Numbered from the stretch's first letter, positions 18,897 to 28,624 are shown. The stretch: DNA of 64,000 nucleotides from Gilvimarinus japonicus (GCF_042847215.1 NZ_AP031500.1:3782001-3846000), one strand, 5' to 3'. Numbers and translations: made by a program. The notes: generated by a model not told the origin, from the sequence alone.

Positions 18897-19013
18897 GGGC
18901 GATATTTTCATATCGACCAGAAGCAAAAATCCTTAAGGCCTTAACCGGTAAAACATCGAGATTCACCACAAAAAGAGATCGCATAGTAGACACTTAGGGG
19001 GTGGAAGCGATTT

Positions 19014-19772
19014 ATGAGCAAAAACAGTTATAAAGCGAGCCTACGGCACTTACAGATTGAGCTGGTTAAGCTACAAAATTACCTCATCAGCAACGAGCTA
19101 CAGCTATTGGTTATTTTTGAAGGGCGCGACGCGGCCGGCAAAGACGGAGTGATAAAACGCATTGTCGAGCACCTGAGCCCACGAGAGACACGAGTGGTGG
19201 CACTGGGCAAGCCATCAGATCAAGAGCTAAAAAGCTGGTATTTTCAGCGTTATGTCGCGCACTTACCCAAAGCACAAGAGATGGTGCTGATGAACCGCAG
19301 CTGGTACAACCGCGCGGGTGTGGAGCGGGTTATGGGTTTTTGCACAGACGCACAATACCAGCGGTTTATGAGCTCGGTGGTTGAGTTTGAAGCGCTGCTG
19401 AGCAAATCTGGGATTCAGGTGATCAAGTATTATTTGGACATCGGCAAAGACGAGCAGAAAAAGCGGCTTCAAGATCGCCGGGACGACCCGCTGAAACAGT
19501 GGAAGATCAGCCCTATTGATGCATCTGCCCAAGCGCATTGGCGCGATTACAGCGAAGCGCGCAACGCAATGCTGCTACAAACCCACAGCGCGGCTTGCCC
19601 TTGGACGGTGGTGAATGCCAACAATAAAAAACGAGCGCGACTGGCGGTTATTCGCCACTTGCTGCAACAGGTCGAGTCCCCGGTTCGGGTCTTCGATTAC
19701 GTCGAGCCCAACCCCGAGGTGATCTTTACCTTTGAGCAAAAGCACCTGCACGACGGCCTCATCGCCAAGTAA
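19014..19772 (+). CDS. ppk2: Polyphosphate kinase 2
   Basis: 252 residues, a single-domain PPK2. The Walker A is EGRDAAGKDGVIKRI (about 37-51), the lid/Walker B region is MNRSWYNRAGVERVMGFC (about 93-110), and KRLQDRRDDPLKQWKISPID is family typical. PPK2 transfers phosphate between polyphosphate and nucleoside di- or monophosphates; the subclass (ADP- or AMP-using) cannot be settled by eye. GGAAG lies 7 nt before the ATG. It is transcribed alone and ends convergently with the molybdoenzyme gene. Confidence 0.95.
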   Translation: MSKNSYKASLRHLQIELVKLQNYLISNELQLLVIFEGRDAAGKDGVIKRIVEHLSPRETRVVALGKPSDQELKSWYFQRYVAHLPKAQEMVLMNRSWYNRAGVERVMGFCTDAQYQRFMSSVVEFEALLSKSGIQVIKYYLDIGKDEQKKRLQDRRDDPLKQWKISPIDASAQAHWRDYSEARNAMLLQTHSAACPWTVVNANNKKRARLAVIRHLLQQVESPVRVFDYVEPNPEVIFTFEQKHLHDGLIAK

Positions 19773-19782
19773 TCAAGGCATA

Positions 19783-19811
19783 GGTAGCGCGCCACATAAC
19801 AGCGCGTTACC
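19783..19811. terminator. Hairpin between convergent ppk2 and molybdoenzyme genes
   Basis: GGTAGCGCG (19783-19791) pairs with CGCGTTACC (19803-19811) with one G-T wobble. It overlaps the final codons of the minus-strand gene. No long T-run. Confidence 0.4.
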
Positions 19812-22008
19812 TTGGCGCCCGCTCAATACGCACTGGCACGGATTTAAAAGCGGGGGTTTGACTGCGGGGGTCGCGCTCAGTACCAATTAACCTATTGGCC
19901 TCTGGGTAGTAGGCCAATAAACTACCGGCGGGTAGATCAAACTCACACACGGTCAGTGCGTCCATCCGGCCACAGGCAGAAACAAGCGACACCAAATCAC
20001 CGGGCGTTAATTGGTGCTCGCGTAAATCGTCTTTGCCCATCAACACACACCAGCGGGTTGTGGTACCGCGATAACTGTCGGCTTGCTCGTAAATAATAGA
20101 GTTAAATTGCCCTTCGCTGCGAATACTGGCCAACCGGTGCGGGTAGCGCTCAAGCATAGTGCTGGGTAACTGATGCACTTTAAACCCCGCCTTGCCGCTC
20201 GGCGTATTAAAGCTTGGCGCGTGAAAAATGCGGCCGCTGACCGTAAACTCCTGTTGATTTTGATCAATATCGGCCAACGCTTGCATGCCTGGCACCGTAG
20301 CAGCGATGGCGGCGCGAACCTTAGCGTGCTGCTTAAACGCACTAAAATTAACCGGGCTACGCGGCATTAAGCGTTCACCAAGCTCCGCTAAAATGGCTAC
20401 CTCAGAGCGCACATTGCGCAAGCGCTTAATACCGCCATCGCTTAACCTAACGTAGTTAAACATCGATTCCTGTGTGGTGGGCTCGGGCTCTTCATCGCGC
20501 GCGGCAACCGGCAGAATTAACGCCTCGCTGTGCTCCATTCCGCACACATGACCGCGATTAAGCGTGGTAGTGAGGTACATTTTAAAACCCACGTTATCGA
20601 GCGCACGGCGGGCGAACTCGGCATTGGGTGTAGCAGCGTATAAATTACCGCCAAGCTGCAGCGCGCAATCCATGTCGCCTGCATCGGCGGCCTCTAGACA
20701 GGCCAGTGTATCTAGCCCGGGAGCCTCGGGTAATGCCACCTGCCACTCGCGCTCAATGGCCGCAAGTACATCGGCTGCCAACACCGGCTTGACCCCAATA
20801 GTGCCAATGCCCTGCACATTGCTGTGTCCGCGCAACGGTAGCAGGCCCGCCGCAGGTTTACCCAGCATGCCCCGCAACAGCGCCAAATTAGCAATAGCCT
20901 CGACATTATCTACCCCGTTTAGGTGATGGGTAATGCCCATACCCCAGGCAAATACCGCGTGCTCGGCACGACTGTAATCGTCGGCTACCGCGGCAATTTC
21001 GGCCTGAGCTAACCCCGTCGCCGCGGTAATATCCCCCCAGGGGGTTTGCTCGATATCCGCCCGATAGGCGGCAAAGTTGTCGGTGTGGGCGGCAATAAAA
21101 TCTGTGTTAATGGCCCCCGCTTCCAGCAACGCTTTGGCGATGCCTTTTAGCAGTGCTAAATCAGAGCCAATATTGGGTTGCAGATAACGCGAGGCGATCC
21201 AAGTGCCCCCAGAGATCATCGACTTAGGACTTTTAGGCACAGCAAAACGAACCAAGCCCGGCTCTTTGGCGGGGTTAATCACCACCACTTGTCCGCCACG
21301 ATCGCGGCAATTTTTTAGTTGATGGACAAAACGCGGATGGTTAGAGGCCGGGTTGGCACCGATCACAAACACTAAGTCGGCGCCGCCAAGGTCCTCAAGG
21401 GTAATAGTCGCGGTGCCGCTGCCCAGCACATTGCCTAACCCCACACCTGTGGCCTGATGGCAATAGTAAGAGCAATTATTGACGTTGTTGGTGCCGTACA
21501 AGCGCGCCAACAGCTGTAACACAAAACCCGCCTCGTTGGACGAGCGGCCAGAGGAGTAAAAGAAACTGCGCTCGGGTGATGTAGCGCCAAAGCGCTGGGC
21601 CGCCAACGCCATGGCGTCGTCCCACGATATGGGCCGATAGCAATTGTCGCCTGCAGCTTTAAAGACCGGCGTGTCCAGCCGCCCTAAATGCTCAAGTTCG
21701 TGGTCGCTCAGCTCGTTAAACTCTGCCAGAGTATGCGTAAACAACTCGGCCGGGATCGGCGGCTGGATATCGGTCGACTGCGCCTGAATGCTTTTGTTAC
21801 AAACCGAGGGAAATTCGTCTAGCTCGTTGGTCATACCGCCGCGCTGGCCGCCCATCCCCAGACCACAGGCTTTACAGGCGTTATGGCTTTTAAGGGCTTT
21901 GGCCGAGTCCAGCAAACCAATACGGTTAAGGGTTTTTAAGGTATAGAGGACCTTTTTAGGCCCGCCGCCCACAATATTGACTCGCTCGTCGACACCCGCT
22001 TTTCTCAT
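19807..22008 (-). CDS. FdhF/YdeP-family molybdopterin oxidoreductase
   Basis: 733 residues. The opening contains NACKACGLGMGGQRGGMTNE, a family-specific cysteine pair in place of the usual 4Fe-4S ferredoxin motif. Molybdopterin oxidoreductase motifs follow: FYSSGRSSNEAGF, NNCSYYCHQATG (probable Cys ligand to Mo), GADLVFVIGANPASNHPR, and the C-terminal molybdopterin dinucleotide-binding domain (about 610-730; DDLREHQLTPGDLVSL). YdeP has been tied to acid resistance in E. coli/Shigella, but the reaction is not known. The ATG at 22008 starts MRKAGVDERVNIVGGG, as in homologues. Confidence 0.92.
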   Translation of the reverse strand: MRKAGVDERVNIVGGGPKKVLYTLKTLNRIGLLDSAKALKSHNACKACGLGMGGQRGGMTNELDEFPSVCNKSIQAQSTDIQPPIPAELFTHTLAEFNELSDHELEHLGRLDTPVFKAAGDNCYRPISWDDAMALAAQRFGATSPERSFFYSSGRSSNEAGFVLQLLARLYGTNNVNNCSYYCHQATGVGLGNVLGSGTATITLEDLGGADLVFVIGANPASNHPRFVHQLKNCRDRGGQVVVINPAKEPGLVRFAVPKSPKSMISGGTWIASRYLQPNIGSDLALLKGIAKALLEAGAINTDFIAAHTDNFAAYRADIEQTPWGDITAATGLAQAEIAAVADDYSRAEHAVFAWGMGITHHLNGVDNVEAIANLALLRGMLGKPAAGLLPLRGHSNVQGIGTIGVKPVLAADVLAAIEREWQVALPEAPGLDTLACLEAADAGDMDCALQLGGNLYAATPNAEFARRALDNVGFKMYLTTTLNRGHVCGMEHSEALILPVAARDEEPEPTTQESMFNYVRLSDGGIKRLRNVRSEVAILAELGERLMPRSPVNFSAFKQHAKVRAAIAATVPGMQALADIDQNQQEFTVSGRIFHAPSFNTPSGKAGFKVHQLPSTMLERYPHRLASIRSEGQFNSIIYEQADSYRGTTTRWCVLMGKDDLREHQLTPGDLVSLVSACGRMDALTVCEFDLPAGSLLAYYPEANRLIGTERDPRSQTPAFKSVPVRIERAPR

Positions 22009-22108
22009 TTATGCTTACTCACTGCCGGCCATTACACAAACCAGAAGTGTAGGTGCGATTGAGACTGTAAACAATAAGCTATCTAACGTAGACACACCAA
22101 GTGCGGCG

Positions 22109-23077
22109 TTAAGGCGCGATAAACCCGTTCAGTGTGTCCTCTAATAAGGTGATATCCATAAACATCGGGTCAATTAAATCGAAATGGTCGGCACCCGCTA
22201 TAACCATGTGCTCGCTGTTGTCGCCGGCAAGTTGGGCGGCATCGACATAAGCGTCCGCTAGGTTCGATGGCACGATACTGTCACGGCTGCCGCTTAACAG
22301 TAAGCTACTGACGCCCGTTGGCAGCATCTCGATGGGGGAGGCAATCGCCAACCGCGCTTGGTATTGCTCGGGGTTAATAGCGCGCTGATTCACAATAGTA
22401 CGCGCCGACTCGCCGCAGGCCCGGGAGGTTAAATCGCCGATTCCCGCTAGACTGATGACACCCTCGACAGCTAAAGGCGAGGGTTTATACAGGACATTAC
22501 CCGGAGGGATTTGACCACGACTGGCCAACCAGAGCGCCAAATGACCACCGGCGCTGTGGCCTATCACAGTCACTGCACCGGTATCTAACTGATAGGCCTC
22601 GGCAATACTGGGCAAGTAATCGGCCGCCGCCGCGACATCGGTAAACATGACCGGCCATTCGCCGCCGTTACCCAAGCGGCGATATTCAATATTCCACACG
22701 GCAAAGCCGCGCTCTGCCATAGTACGAGCCAGATCCGCCTGAAACTCGAGCCCGTAAGCGGCACTCCAGCAGCCACCATGAACCATAATAATGACCGGCA
22801 ATAAGCCGCTGTGCTCAGTTGGACGATATAAGTCGGCAAACTGCGTCGGGTTTTCTCCCCAAGCGATACGCTCTTGCTCGATGGCTGGCGCTTCTCCTAA
22901 ATCGGGGGCTGGGACAGACGACTGGCTAGCACTCGCCGAGCTATGACTGTCGCTAGCGCCGCTGTTGCTGCCCCCACAACCGGCGTTACACAAGAGCACA
23001 AACAATAGGACGCAAATGGTGAAAACTCGCCCACACCGAGCACTTTTGCTCTGTTGTGTCATTTTGTCATTTAACAT
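22109..23077 (-). CDS. Alpha/beta hydrolase lipoprotein
   Basis: 322 residues. A lipoprotein signal ends in LLCNAGC (about residue 34), followed by a Ser-rich linker. The hydrolase domain has the oxyanion motif MVHGGCW (HGG), the nucleophile elbow GHSAGGH, and later SGSRDSIVP (Asp) and GADHFDL (His), so the triad is complete. This is the BD-FAE / HSL-like esterase type. The substrate is unknown. ATG 23077 or 23062 are both possible. It is divergent from the endonuclease/phosphatase gene with a 110-bp spacer. Confidence 0.85.
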   Translation of the reverse strand: MLNDKMTQQSKSARCGRVFTICVLLFVLLCNAGCGGSNSGASDSHSSASASQSSVPAPDLGEAPAIEQERIAWGENPTQFADLYRPTEHSGLLPVIIMVHGGCWSAAYGLEFQADLARTMAERGFAVWNIEYRRLGNGGEWPVMFTDVAAAADYLPSIAEAYQLDTGAVTVIGHSAGGHLALWLASRGQIPPGNVLYKPSPLAVEGVISLAGIGDLTSRACGESARTIVNQRAINPEQYQARLAIASPIEMLPTGVSSLLLSGSRDSIVPSNLADAYVDAAQLAGDNSEHMVIAGADHFDLIDPMFMDITLLEDTLNGFIAP

Positions 23078-23187
23078 AGATAGCCTTGCCAGCTTTAACG
23101 AGAATCTCTTTTATAGCTACGTCTGTGACACACGCTTGGATCTATGCTTGTGGTACAGTCGACAGCTCAGCTTGTCAGGGAATTACC

Positions 23188-24270
23188 ATGCTCACTGTTT
23201 TTATTGCGCTAACCGCGCTGCTTACGCTGTTCACCCTATTACCGTTAGTGCGACTCGATGCCTGGCCGGTACGGATACTGGACTTTCCACGGCTCCAAAT
23301 TGCCGCTCTTTGGCTAGTGCTAATTGTCGCGCTGATTATATTTATGGGGTTTGACAGTGATGCAGCTCTGGCTTTACTAGCGGTTGCCTGTACCTGCCTA
23401 GCCTATCAATTGTGGTGGATTTTGCCCTACACGAGGCTCTATCAGTGTGAGGTAAAAAGCTGTAAACAGCCTGACCAAGAGCGCTCTATAAGTATCGTGA
23501 CCGCCAATGTGCTCACCCCCAACCGCGGCGCCGACGTCCTGCTCGATCAAGTGCGGCACTACCAGCCGGACATTTTAGTAACGCTAGAGTCAGACCAGTG
23601 GTGGCAAGATCAACTGGATGTGCTCAGCACCGATTACCCCTACTCGCTCAAGTGTCCACTGGACAACCTCTACGGCATGCACTTGTATTCTAAGTTGCCG
23701 TTACGGGATGAGAAAATTGACTTTTTGGTTGAAGACGACAAACCCTCTATGCACGCCGAGGTAGTATTGCGCTCGGGAGACAGCATTCGCTGCCACTTTT
23801 TACATCCGGCGCCGCCCAGCCCCACCGAGAACAGTGAATCATCGGAACGTGACGCCGAGCTATTAGTGGTCGCCCGTAATCTCGAAGGCGTAACGGACCC
23901 GGTTATTGTCACGGGCGACTTAAACGACGTCGCCTGGTCGCGCACCACCAAAGCGTTTCGGCGCGTCAGCCGCTTACTGGACCCACGCATTGGTCGCGGC
24001 ATGTTTAACACCTTCCATGCCGAGCACCGCTTGTTGCGTTGGCCGCTGGACCACGTGTTCCACTCAGACCACTTTACTTTAATTAAGATGCAGCGGCTCA
24101 AGCCCTTTGGCTCAGATCACTTTGCCCTGTTTACCCAACTGGCCTATGTCCCGCGCCGGAAAAACGAACAAGAGCGCCCAGAGGCGAGCGCCGATGAACA
24201 AGAGTTCGCCCGCGATAAAGTCGCAGAGCAAAACGTCAACAAACGCGAAGTCCCCGAGCCTGGGGAGTAA
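23188..24270 (+). CDS. Membrane endonuclease/exonuclease/phosphatase-family protein
   Basis: 360 residues from ATG 23188, which has AGGGA at ideal spacing; an upstream in-frame TTG at 23086 has none. Three membrane helices occupy about 1-95. The EEP domain (about 120-340) shows SIVTANVLTPNRGAD, the metal Glu in VTLESDQWW, VTGDLNDVAWS (DxN) and FGSDHFALF (terminal SDH), all expected for the Mg-dependent fold. Related membrane-anchored members resemble the EndA/phosphatase group next to envelope genes; the substrate may be a phosphodiester or phosphoinositide-like compound and is unknown. The C-terminal 40 residues are highly charged. Confidence 0.88.
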   Translation: MLTVFIALTALLTLFTLLPLVRLDAWPVRILDFPRLQIAALWLVLIVALIIFMGFDSDAALALLAVACTCLAYQLWWILPYTRLYQCEVKSCKQPDQERSISIVTANVLTPNRGADVLLDQVRHYQPDILVTLESDQWWQDQLDVLSTDYPYSLKCPLDNLYGMHLYSKLPLRDEKIDFLVEDDKPSMHAEVVLRSGDSIRCHFLHPAPPSPTENSESSERDAELLVVARNLEGVTDPVIVTGDLNDVAWSRTTKAFRRVSRLLDPRIGRGMFNTFHAEHRLLRWPLDHVFHSDHFTLIKMQRLKPFGSDHFALFTQLAYVPRRKNEQERPEASADEQEFARDKVAEQNVNKREVPEPGE

Positions 24271-24366
24271 AAAACACGCGCGGCACGCTGGCGACATCCG
24301 TTTAGGAACTCCGCACCATAGAATGCGTCCAACCCTTTAAGTACCAGCAACGAACAGGAATTTGTT

Positions 24367-25101
24367 ATGACACGACTACATCATATATTCGCGATTGCCG
24401 TACTGGCCGCCGTGAGCGTAACTGCCTCGGCCCAGCCTATGCCCGAGTTCCCTTTTATTACCGTTACCGGCGAAGCCGAGGTCGAGGTCGCCCCCGATAC
24501 CGTCACGGTCAACTTTCAGGTCATGGAATTTAATAAAAGTGCCGAACTCGCTATGGAAACCGTTACCGAGCGCGGCGCCGAGGTGGTTAAGCTGGCAAAA
24601 GAGCACGGCCTAACCCACGAGCAAATTGAATCTTACGCCATCGACAAACAAGTTCGTCGCAATCGTGAAAATATGAATGGCAACATGGACATTATCGGCT
24701 ACGAAGTGACCCAGCGCTTCACCCTAGACATCGACGGCTTGGACACCTACGAAAAAATCATGAACACATTGATGCGCATGGACAACACCACCGGTCTAAA
24801 CGCTAACTTTGACATCTCCAACCGCGATGCCGTAATGACTTCACTGGTCGCCAAAGCCGGAGCTGATGCCCGAGCAAGAGCCGACAATTTAGCCGCCGCA
24901 CTTGATGCCAGCATCAAGTCTGTTTATGCAATCACCGAAGACGCAGGCTTTGACAATTTTATGGCCCGCTTTGGGGTCAGCGCCGAGAAGTTCGGCAATA
25001 TGTCAATGGCCGCCGATCGCGGCCGATCATTTGACCTGTTTGCCCCAGAGACGATCACCTTAAGCAAGCATATTAATGTCATCTTTAAAATCAACCCATA
25101 G
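24367..25101 (+). CDS. SIMPL (DUF541) domain periplasmic protein
   Basis: 244 residues with a signal peptide cut after ASA. The body is one SIMPL domain: FPFITVTGEAEVEVAPDTVTV opens it, then helix-rich ALAMETV-like repeats, GYEVTQRFTLDI, and the end ITLSKHINVIFKI. The family includes BP26/OMP28 of Brucella and mammalian SIMPL; bacterial members are periplasmic, sometimes linked to oxidative stress, with no catalytic role known. AGGAA lies before the ATG. Confidence 0.9.
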   Translation: MTRLHHIFAIAVLAAVSVTASAQPMPEFPFITVTGEAEVEVAPDTVTVNFQVMEFNKSAELAMETVTERGAEVVKLAKEHGLTHEQIESYAIDKQVRRNRENMNGNMDIIGYEVTQRFTLDIDGLDTYEKIMNTLMRMDNTTGLNANFDISNRDAVMTSLVAKAGADARARADNLAAALDASIKSVYAITEDAGFDNFMARFGVSAEKFGNMSMAADRGRSFDLFAPETITLSKHINVIFKINP

Positions 25102-25109
25102 CCTCTGTT

Positions 25110-25127
25110 AGCGCCCTAACGGGCGCT
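25110..25127 (+). terminator. Hairpin after SIMPL gene
   Basis: AGCGCCC and GGGCGCT form a perfect 7-bp stem with loop TAAC, 8 nt after the stop. No T-run follows. Confidence 0.45.
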
Positions 25128-25448
25128 TACCGGCAACACGCTAAGCCGCCTTGTACCGCCGTTTTATTCTGGCACCAAATATTGCGAAATCTACGGCGTG
25201 TTGCTATGTTAACTAGCAAGGGGCCGTTACAGACCATCCACCTCAAACCCCGAAGAAGCGACTCACACGTTGAGCCGTGCGATAAAGACCTACCTGGCAA
25301 GCTGTTGAAAAGCGTTCTCGATGCGGTGATGCAATTAAAACTAGGTAAAAAAAGCGATTTACATGGTTGATATGTATGCATTTTCGCCCTACTTTAACGC
25401 TCAGCAGCCACCTAGATAGCTTCCAACCGCCTGTTATATAGGCCAGCC
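25128..25448. other. Intergenic, no confident gene
   Basis: A 54-codon plus-strand frame (25206-25370, begins MLTSKGPLQTIHL) is open but has no ribosome-binding site and no recognisable domain. No other signal seen; it probably holds the promoter of the diguanylate cyclase gene. Confidence 0.5.
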
Positions 25449-26480
25449 ATGACTGCCAACAGCCAGAGGCAACGTTTCTCTAAAATGCTAAAAATACTAA
25501 GAGAACATTTTCAGCTCGCGATGGTGATTATACTGTGCAGCTGCGCCATTATTGCCATCGCACCATTTGCCGTAGCTCGGGCTTTGTCACACGAGTGGCT
25601 ATTGGCCATACTCGATAGTGGCATTGTGATGGGCATGGTGGTCATTTTAGTACTGGCATTACGCACCGGCCGGGTAAGGTTAGCCAGCATTGTGCTATCC
25701 ATGTTTTACACGACGGCAGGTGTCACCATGGTGCACTTAAAGTCGGACACGTTAATTTATTGGATTTATCCAATCTCTATCGCCAACTTTTTTATTCTGC
25801 CTGCACGCTATGCGGGCACTATCAATCTATGCGCGCTTTTAGCGCTAACCCCCCTGACCAATCATTTTAAAGAATCGTTAGAGTTTTTTGAGCTATTGGT
25901 TACTCTGCTGTTGGTGAATGTGTTTGCTTGGGTGTTTTCATGGCGTACAGAAGATCAGCGACAACAACTACAACAACAGGCCACCATCGATCCACTCACC
26001 GGCATTGGTAACCGCCGCAAACTGAGTCAGTTTTTAGAAACCCAAGTTATTGACCAAACTGCGGTGTTCAGTGGGGCGGTCATTTTGGTCGACCTCGATC
26101 ACTTTAAAGAAATTAACGACACCTACGGCCACGATCAAGGTGATGCCGTACTGCAAAAGGTTGCCAATATCATTCACGGTAGATTGCGAGCCAACAACGA
26201 TGAAGTCTATCGCTATGGCGGAGAAGAGTTTTTATTGCTGCTCCATAACACCACCTTAGCGGGCGCTATTCAAGTCGCCGAGAGCTTGCGACTAGAGATC
26301 GCGCAAACCTTCAAAGAGCAAACCCCGTCGCTTACCGCCTCTTTTGGCTGTGCCCAGCATCACCCCAAAGAAACCTGGAACCATTGGATTAAACGCGCCG
26401 ATCAAGCCCTTTACCAAGCGAAAGATAGCGGCCGTAATTGTGTCCAACCGCCACTGGCTGAACGTTACGCGACGGAGTAA
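25449..26480 (+). CDS. Membrane diguanylate cyclase (GGDEF)
   Basis: 343 residues. Six or so hydrophobic helices (about 20-160) form an unnamed sensor, then a GGDEF domain (about 180-335) starts at DPLTGIGNRRKL and carries the intact active site RYGGEEF. It should make cyclic di-GMP from two GTP. The inhibitory I-site is not canonical: ANND stands where RxxD is expected, so product inhibition may be absent. No EAL domain. It stands alone. Confidence 0.93.
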   Translation: MTANSQRQRFSKMLKILREHFQLAMVIILCSCAIIAIAPFAVARALSHEWLLAILDSGIVMGMVVILVLALRTGRVRLASIVLSMFYTTAGVTMVHLKSDTLIYWIYPISIANFFILPARYAGTINLCALLALTPLTNHFKESLEFFELLVTLLLVNVFAWVFSWRTEDQRQQLQQQATIDPLTGIGNRRKLSQFLETQVIDQTAVFSGAVILVDLDHFKEINDTYGHDQGDAVLQKVANIIHGRLRANNDEVYRYGGEEFLLLLHNTTLAGAIQVAESLRLEIAQTFKEQTPSLTASFGCAQHHPKETWNHWIKRADQALYQAKDSGRNCVQPPLAERYATE

Positions 26481-26519
26481 CGCAACGCTTTTTTACTAAG
26501 ATGGATTACCACCGACACC

Positions 26520-27371
26520 CTAGGCCGAGTGCAGGTGCAGGTGCTGCGCGTGAAAACGCAAGTGATCGTCAATAAAACTGGCGATAAAATAGTAGCTATG
26601 ATCGTAGCCTGGCTGCAACCTAAGCGTCAGTGGATAACCGCTTTTATCAGCCGCCGCTTTTAATGCTTCGGGTTTTAGCTGCTCGGTCAGAAAGTTATCG
26701 CCCTCACCTTGATCCACCAGTGCAGGTGTTGAGCCACCTTGACCCATTAGCTCGGTCGCATCGTAGGCTCGCCACGTATCGCGATCTTCACCCAAATACG
26801 CTTTAAAGGCTTTTTGCCCCCACGGGCAATTCACCGGATTGGCAATCGGACTAAAAGCGCTCACACTGCTAAAACGCTCGGGATTGTTAAGAGCCAGTAC
26901 CAACGCCCCATGGCCACCCATAGAGTGACCGCTGACAGAGCGCTGCGAGCTTACCGGAAAGTGCTGCTCGATTAACTCGGGCAACTCCTGCAGCACATAG
27001 TCGTACATTTGGTAATGTTCCGCCCAGGGTGCTTGGGTAGCATTGACGTAGAACCCCGCCCCCAAGCCCAGGTCATAGGCACCGTCCGGATCATCAGCGA
27101 CCCCCTCTCCTCTGGGGCTAGTGTCGGGCGCGACAATGGCAATGCCCAGTTCGGCGGCGGCGCGAAACGCGCCGGCTTTTTGCATAAAGTTTTCATCGGT
27201 ACAGGTGAGGCCCGAAAGCCAGTAAAGCACCGGCACCTTCGCCCCATCAGCGGTCGCCGGCGGCAAATAAATCGCGAATCGCATAGCGCACTTTAACGTT
27301 GCCGACACATGCTGATACTGCTTGTGCCAGCCGCCAAACGTTTTGTTGCTGCTTAACAGTTCAAGGCTCAT
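26520..27371 (-). CDS. fghA: S-formylglutathione hydrolase
   Basis: 283 residues, the normal length of esterase D-type enzymes. It hydrolyses S-formylglutathione to formate and glutathione, the second step of formaldehyde detoxification. Visible are YWLSGLTCTDENFMQKAG, the nucleophile motif SGHSMGGHGAL, and the histidine end PGYDHSYYFI. The start lies 10 bp after the stop of frmA, so the two form an operon. Confidence 0.97.
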   Translation of the reverse strand: MSLELLSSNKTFGGWHKQYQHVSATLKCAMRFAIYLPPATADGAKVPVLYWLSGLTCTDENFMQKAGAFRAAAELGIAIVAPDTSPRGEGVADDPDGAYDLGLGAGFYVNATQAPWAEHYQMYDYVLQELPELIEQHFPVSSQRSVSGHSMGGHGALVLALNNPERFSSVSAFSPIANPVNCPWGQKAFKAYLGEDRDTWRAYDATELMGQGGSTPALVDQGEGDNFLTEQLKPEALKAAADKSGYPLTLRLQPGYDHSYYFIASFIDDHLRFHAQHLHLHSA

Positions 27372-27381
27372 ACGCTACCCG

Positions 27382-28500
27382 CTACTTATTAAAGTGAATC
27401 ACGCTGCGAATCGACTCACCCGAATGCATTAAATCAAACGCGGTATTGATATCGTCTAATCCCATGGTGTGGGTAATAAAATCATCCAGCTTAAATTTAC
27501 CGGCCAAGTAATCGTCGACAATACCTGGCAACTCAGTGCGGCCTTTAACACCGCCAAAGGCGGTACCGCGCCACACGCGCCCGGTGACCAACTGAAATGG
27601 GCGGGTGCTAATCTCTTGACCGGCACCGGCAACACCAATAATCACCGACTCACCCCAACCTTTGTGGCAGCACTCCAGGGCCGAGCGCATCACATCGACA
27701 TTGCCAATACACTCAAACGAGTAATCCACTCCGCCGTCGGTAAGCTCGACAATGACCTCTTGAATGGGCTTGTCATACTCTTTGGGGTTAATACAATCAG
27801 TAGCGCCAAGCTTTTTGGCTAATTCAAATTTACGCTCGTTGACATCAATGGCGATAATACGGCCGGCACCGGCCATAGTCGCACCGATAATGGCCGACAA
27901 ACCAATACCGCCCAAACCAAAAATTGCCACGGTATCGCCCTTGGCGACCTTGGCGGTATTGAGTACCGCACCCATGCCGGTGGTGACGCCGCAGCCGAGC
28001 AGGCACACCTCTTCAAGCGGGGCCGACTTATTAACTTTGGCCAGCGAGATCTCGGGTAAGACCGTGTACTCCGAGAAGGTAGAGCAACCCATATAGTGGT
28101 AAATCGGCTCGCCGTCTTTATAAAAACGGGTGGTACCGTCGGGCATTAAACCTTTGCCTTGAGTCTCGCGAATTTGACCACACAAATTGGTTTTACCCGA
28201 GGTACAAAACTTACACTCGCCACACTCGGGCGTATAGAGCGGAATCACGTGATCCCCCACCTGCAAGTTGGTGACGCCCTCGCCCACCTGCTCGACAATA
28301 CCACCGCCCTCGTGGCCCAAAATAGCCGGCCAATTACCCTCGGGGTCATCACCCGACAGCGTAAAGGCGTCGGTATGGCAGACACCGCTAGCCACCACGC
28401 GGATCAAAACTTCACCCGCTTGCGGCGGCATGACATCGACAACTTCAATGCTAAGGGGTTTGCCGGGGCCCCAAGCCACGGCGGCACGAGATTTGATCAT
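27382..28500 (-). CDS. frmA: S-(hydroxymethyl)glutathione dehydrogenase / class III alcohol dehydrogenase
   Basis: 372 residues. Zinc-dependent medium-chain dehydrogenase oxidising S-hydroxymethylglutathione with NAD+ (it also reduces S-nitrosoglutathione in the family). The catalytic Zn region is SGVCHTD / GHEGGG, the structural Zn lobe has CGECKFCTSGKTNLC, and the Rossmann motif is GLGGIGLS. GGAGAAACC lies before the ATG. It is first in the operon with fghA and is divergent from a LysR regulator, which probably controls it. Confidence 0.97.
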   Translation of the reverse strand: MIKSRAAVAWGPGKPLSIEVVDVMPPQAGEVLIRVVASGVCHTDAFTLSGDDPEGNWPAILGHEGGGIVEQVGEGVTNLQVGDHVIPLYTPECGECKFCTSGKTNLCGQIRETQGKGLMPDGTTRFYKDGEPIYHYMGCSTFSEYTVLPEISLAKVNKSAPLEEVCLLGCGVTTGMGAVLNTAKVAKGDTVAIFGLGGIGLSAIIGATMAGAGRIIAIDVNERKFELAKKLGATDCINPKEYDKPIQEVIVELTDGGVDYSFECIGNVDVMRSALECCHKGWGESVIIGVAGAGQEISTRPFQLVTGRVWRGTAFGGVKGRTELPGIVDDYLAGKFKLDDFITHTMGLDDINTAFDLMHSGESIRSVIHFNK

Positions 28501-28532
28501 GGGTTTCTCCTTGTTCAGTTTGCTCTATTATA

Positions 28533-28582
28533 TTTACCGACAAGATGTAAACAATAGCCTTTTTTGGTAAAACTTTATTACC
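28533..28582. promoter_or_regulatory. Two LysR-type boxes in the frmA-lysR divergent region
   Basis: TTTAC-N9-GTAAA (28533-28551) and GGTAA-N7-TTACC (28566-28582) are interrupted palindromes of LysR (T-N11-A) type in the 124-bp spacer. They fit the usual recognition plus activation site arrangement; the two share the half-site GTAA/TTAC. Confidence 0.5.
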
Positions 28583-28624
28583 ATACAGCAACAAAATGAT
28601 CGTTATATCTATTTAGGAGGTCAG

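Noticed and set aside
23086..23187. N-terminal extension of the endonuclease/phosphatase protein from TTG
   Set aside because: No Shine-Dalgarno, while ATG 23188 has AGGGA at good spacing and starts a membrane helix.
25206..25370. Small protein of 54 codons
   Set aside because: No ribosome-binding site or domain; kept only as a note on the intergenic region.
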